The position numbers and the translations under genes were made by a program. Below the pieces are notes generated by a model, which worked only from the letters and a program-made list of their open reading frames with translations, had not been told where the DNA came from and made no database searches. Below, in pieces: positions 38,204-38,425 of a stretch of DNA of 38,425 nucleotides; position 1 is the first letter of the stretch; each line of letters opens with the position of its first letter. Origin of the DNA: Lachnospiraceae bacterium. Lineage in GTDB: Bacteria; Bacillota; Clostridia; Lachnospirales; Lachnospiraceae. The stretch is taken from contig JAFVAL010000017.1 of the NCBI GenBank assembly GCA_017480565.1, positions 1 through 38,425 of the forward strand, in the 5' to 3' direction.

Positions 38204-38425
38204 AGCCGAACCTCTTTAATTTCGTTCATAGTCTTTTTTATTATACCGCAAAAGATGTCAAAAGTACATAACTTCGTCGCATCAGATAGCGTTAACTTAC
38301 CTTCGGAAATGACAGATCAGAATTTCCCCTCTGTTTAGGTAGATTTGTTTTTACCTTTGTAGTTGCTTTATCTTACCACTTTTCCTTGCTCTTTACCAGA
38401 TCCTCTTCCTGCTCTTTTTATTTTA
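38204..38425 (-). promoter_or_regulatory. Leader and upstream region of fbp
   Basis: A perfect minus-strand TATAAT (38240-38245) lies 37 bp before the fbp start. A TTGACA (38256-38261) is visible but only 10 bp upstream, too close for a standard promoter; no better -35 stands out, so the TATAAT may rely on other contacts. The remaining AT-rich 160 bp has no gene or clear hairpin. Confidence 0.4.

Noticed and set aside
38240-38261. TTGACA plus TATAAT promoter for fbp
   Set aside because: The spacing is only 10 bp, far from the 16-18 bp needed, so I list only the TATAAT as a weak signal.
1-38425. CRISPR arrays, tRNA or rRNA genes, prophage modules
   Set aside because: I saw no spaced direct repeats, no cloverleaf-like or rRNA-like sequence, and no phage structural or integrase genes.

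Overview
This 38.4 kb window looks like chromosome of an anaerobic Clostridia species, most likely Lachnospiraceae-like. The evidence is a class III fructose-1,6-bisphosphatase, an asp23-nusB-xseAB-ispA-dxs-tlyA-nadK-argR cluster, a ferredoxin-rich NADPH oxidoreductase, a domain-swapped family 3 glycosidase without a signal peptide, and strong AGGAGG-type ribosome binding sites. The taxonomic call is inference from gene content. I saw no tRNA, rRNA, insertion sequence or CRISPR array. Almost all genes lie on the minus strand, so transcription runs mostly from high to low coordinates.

Region 1 (1-3930): a compactly foldable three-way-junction element (28-131), then a metal-uptake operon on the minus strand: Fur/Zur-type regulator, substrate-binding lipoprotein, ATPase, permease and an extra small lipoprotein. 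Its promoter is near consensus and is bracketed by two Fur-like palindromes. Region 2 (3960-6152): an aldo/keto reductase behind an Rpn-type PD-(D/E)XK nuclease gene whose leader has three mutually complementary segments, then a terminator and a large inverted repeat.

Region 3 (6178-17575): the accessory heart of the window. A ten-gene minus-strand operon encodes a tripartite tricarboxylate transporter (TctC, TctB, TctA), an AbrB-family membrane protein, a YcxB-like membrane protein, a PdxA-like dehydrogenase, an HpcH-like aldolase, an isocitrate/isopropylmalate-dehydrogenase-like protein, a 4Fe-4S protein and a Cys/His-rich protein I do not recognise. A divergent LysR regulator sits at its head. 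Behind the regulator lies a separate KDPG-aldolase-like/VOC fusion. By eye, three of these enzyme homologues have replaced the catalytic residues of their classical relatives, which suggests an organic-acid or sugar-acid pathway with altered chemistry. This is my best candidate for an undescribed system.

Region 4 (17734-25820): yebC, then the core isoprenoid/DNA-repair/regulator operon from asp23 down to argR, with an intrinsic terminator between asp23 and nusB and no recN after argR. Region 5 (25875-27122): plus-strand aroE and a small membrane protein, ending in a terminator shared with the next operon. Region 6 (27133-38245): a minus-strand operon of fbp, a 931-residue flavin/Fe-S oxidoreductase, nagA, a GNAT-like protein, a GH3 beta-glycosidase and an M32 carboxypeptidase, apparently serving gluconeogenesis, redox balance and sugar/amino-sugar and peptide recycling.
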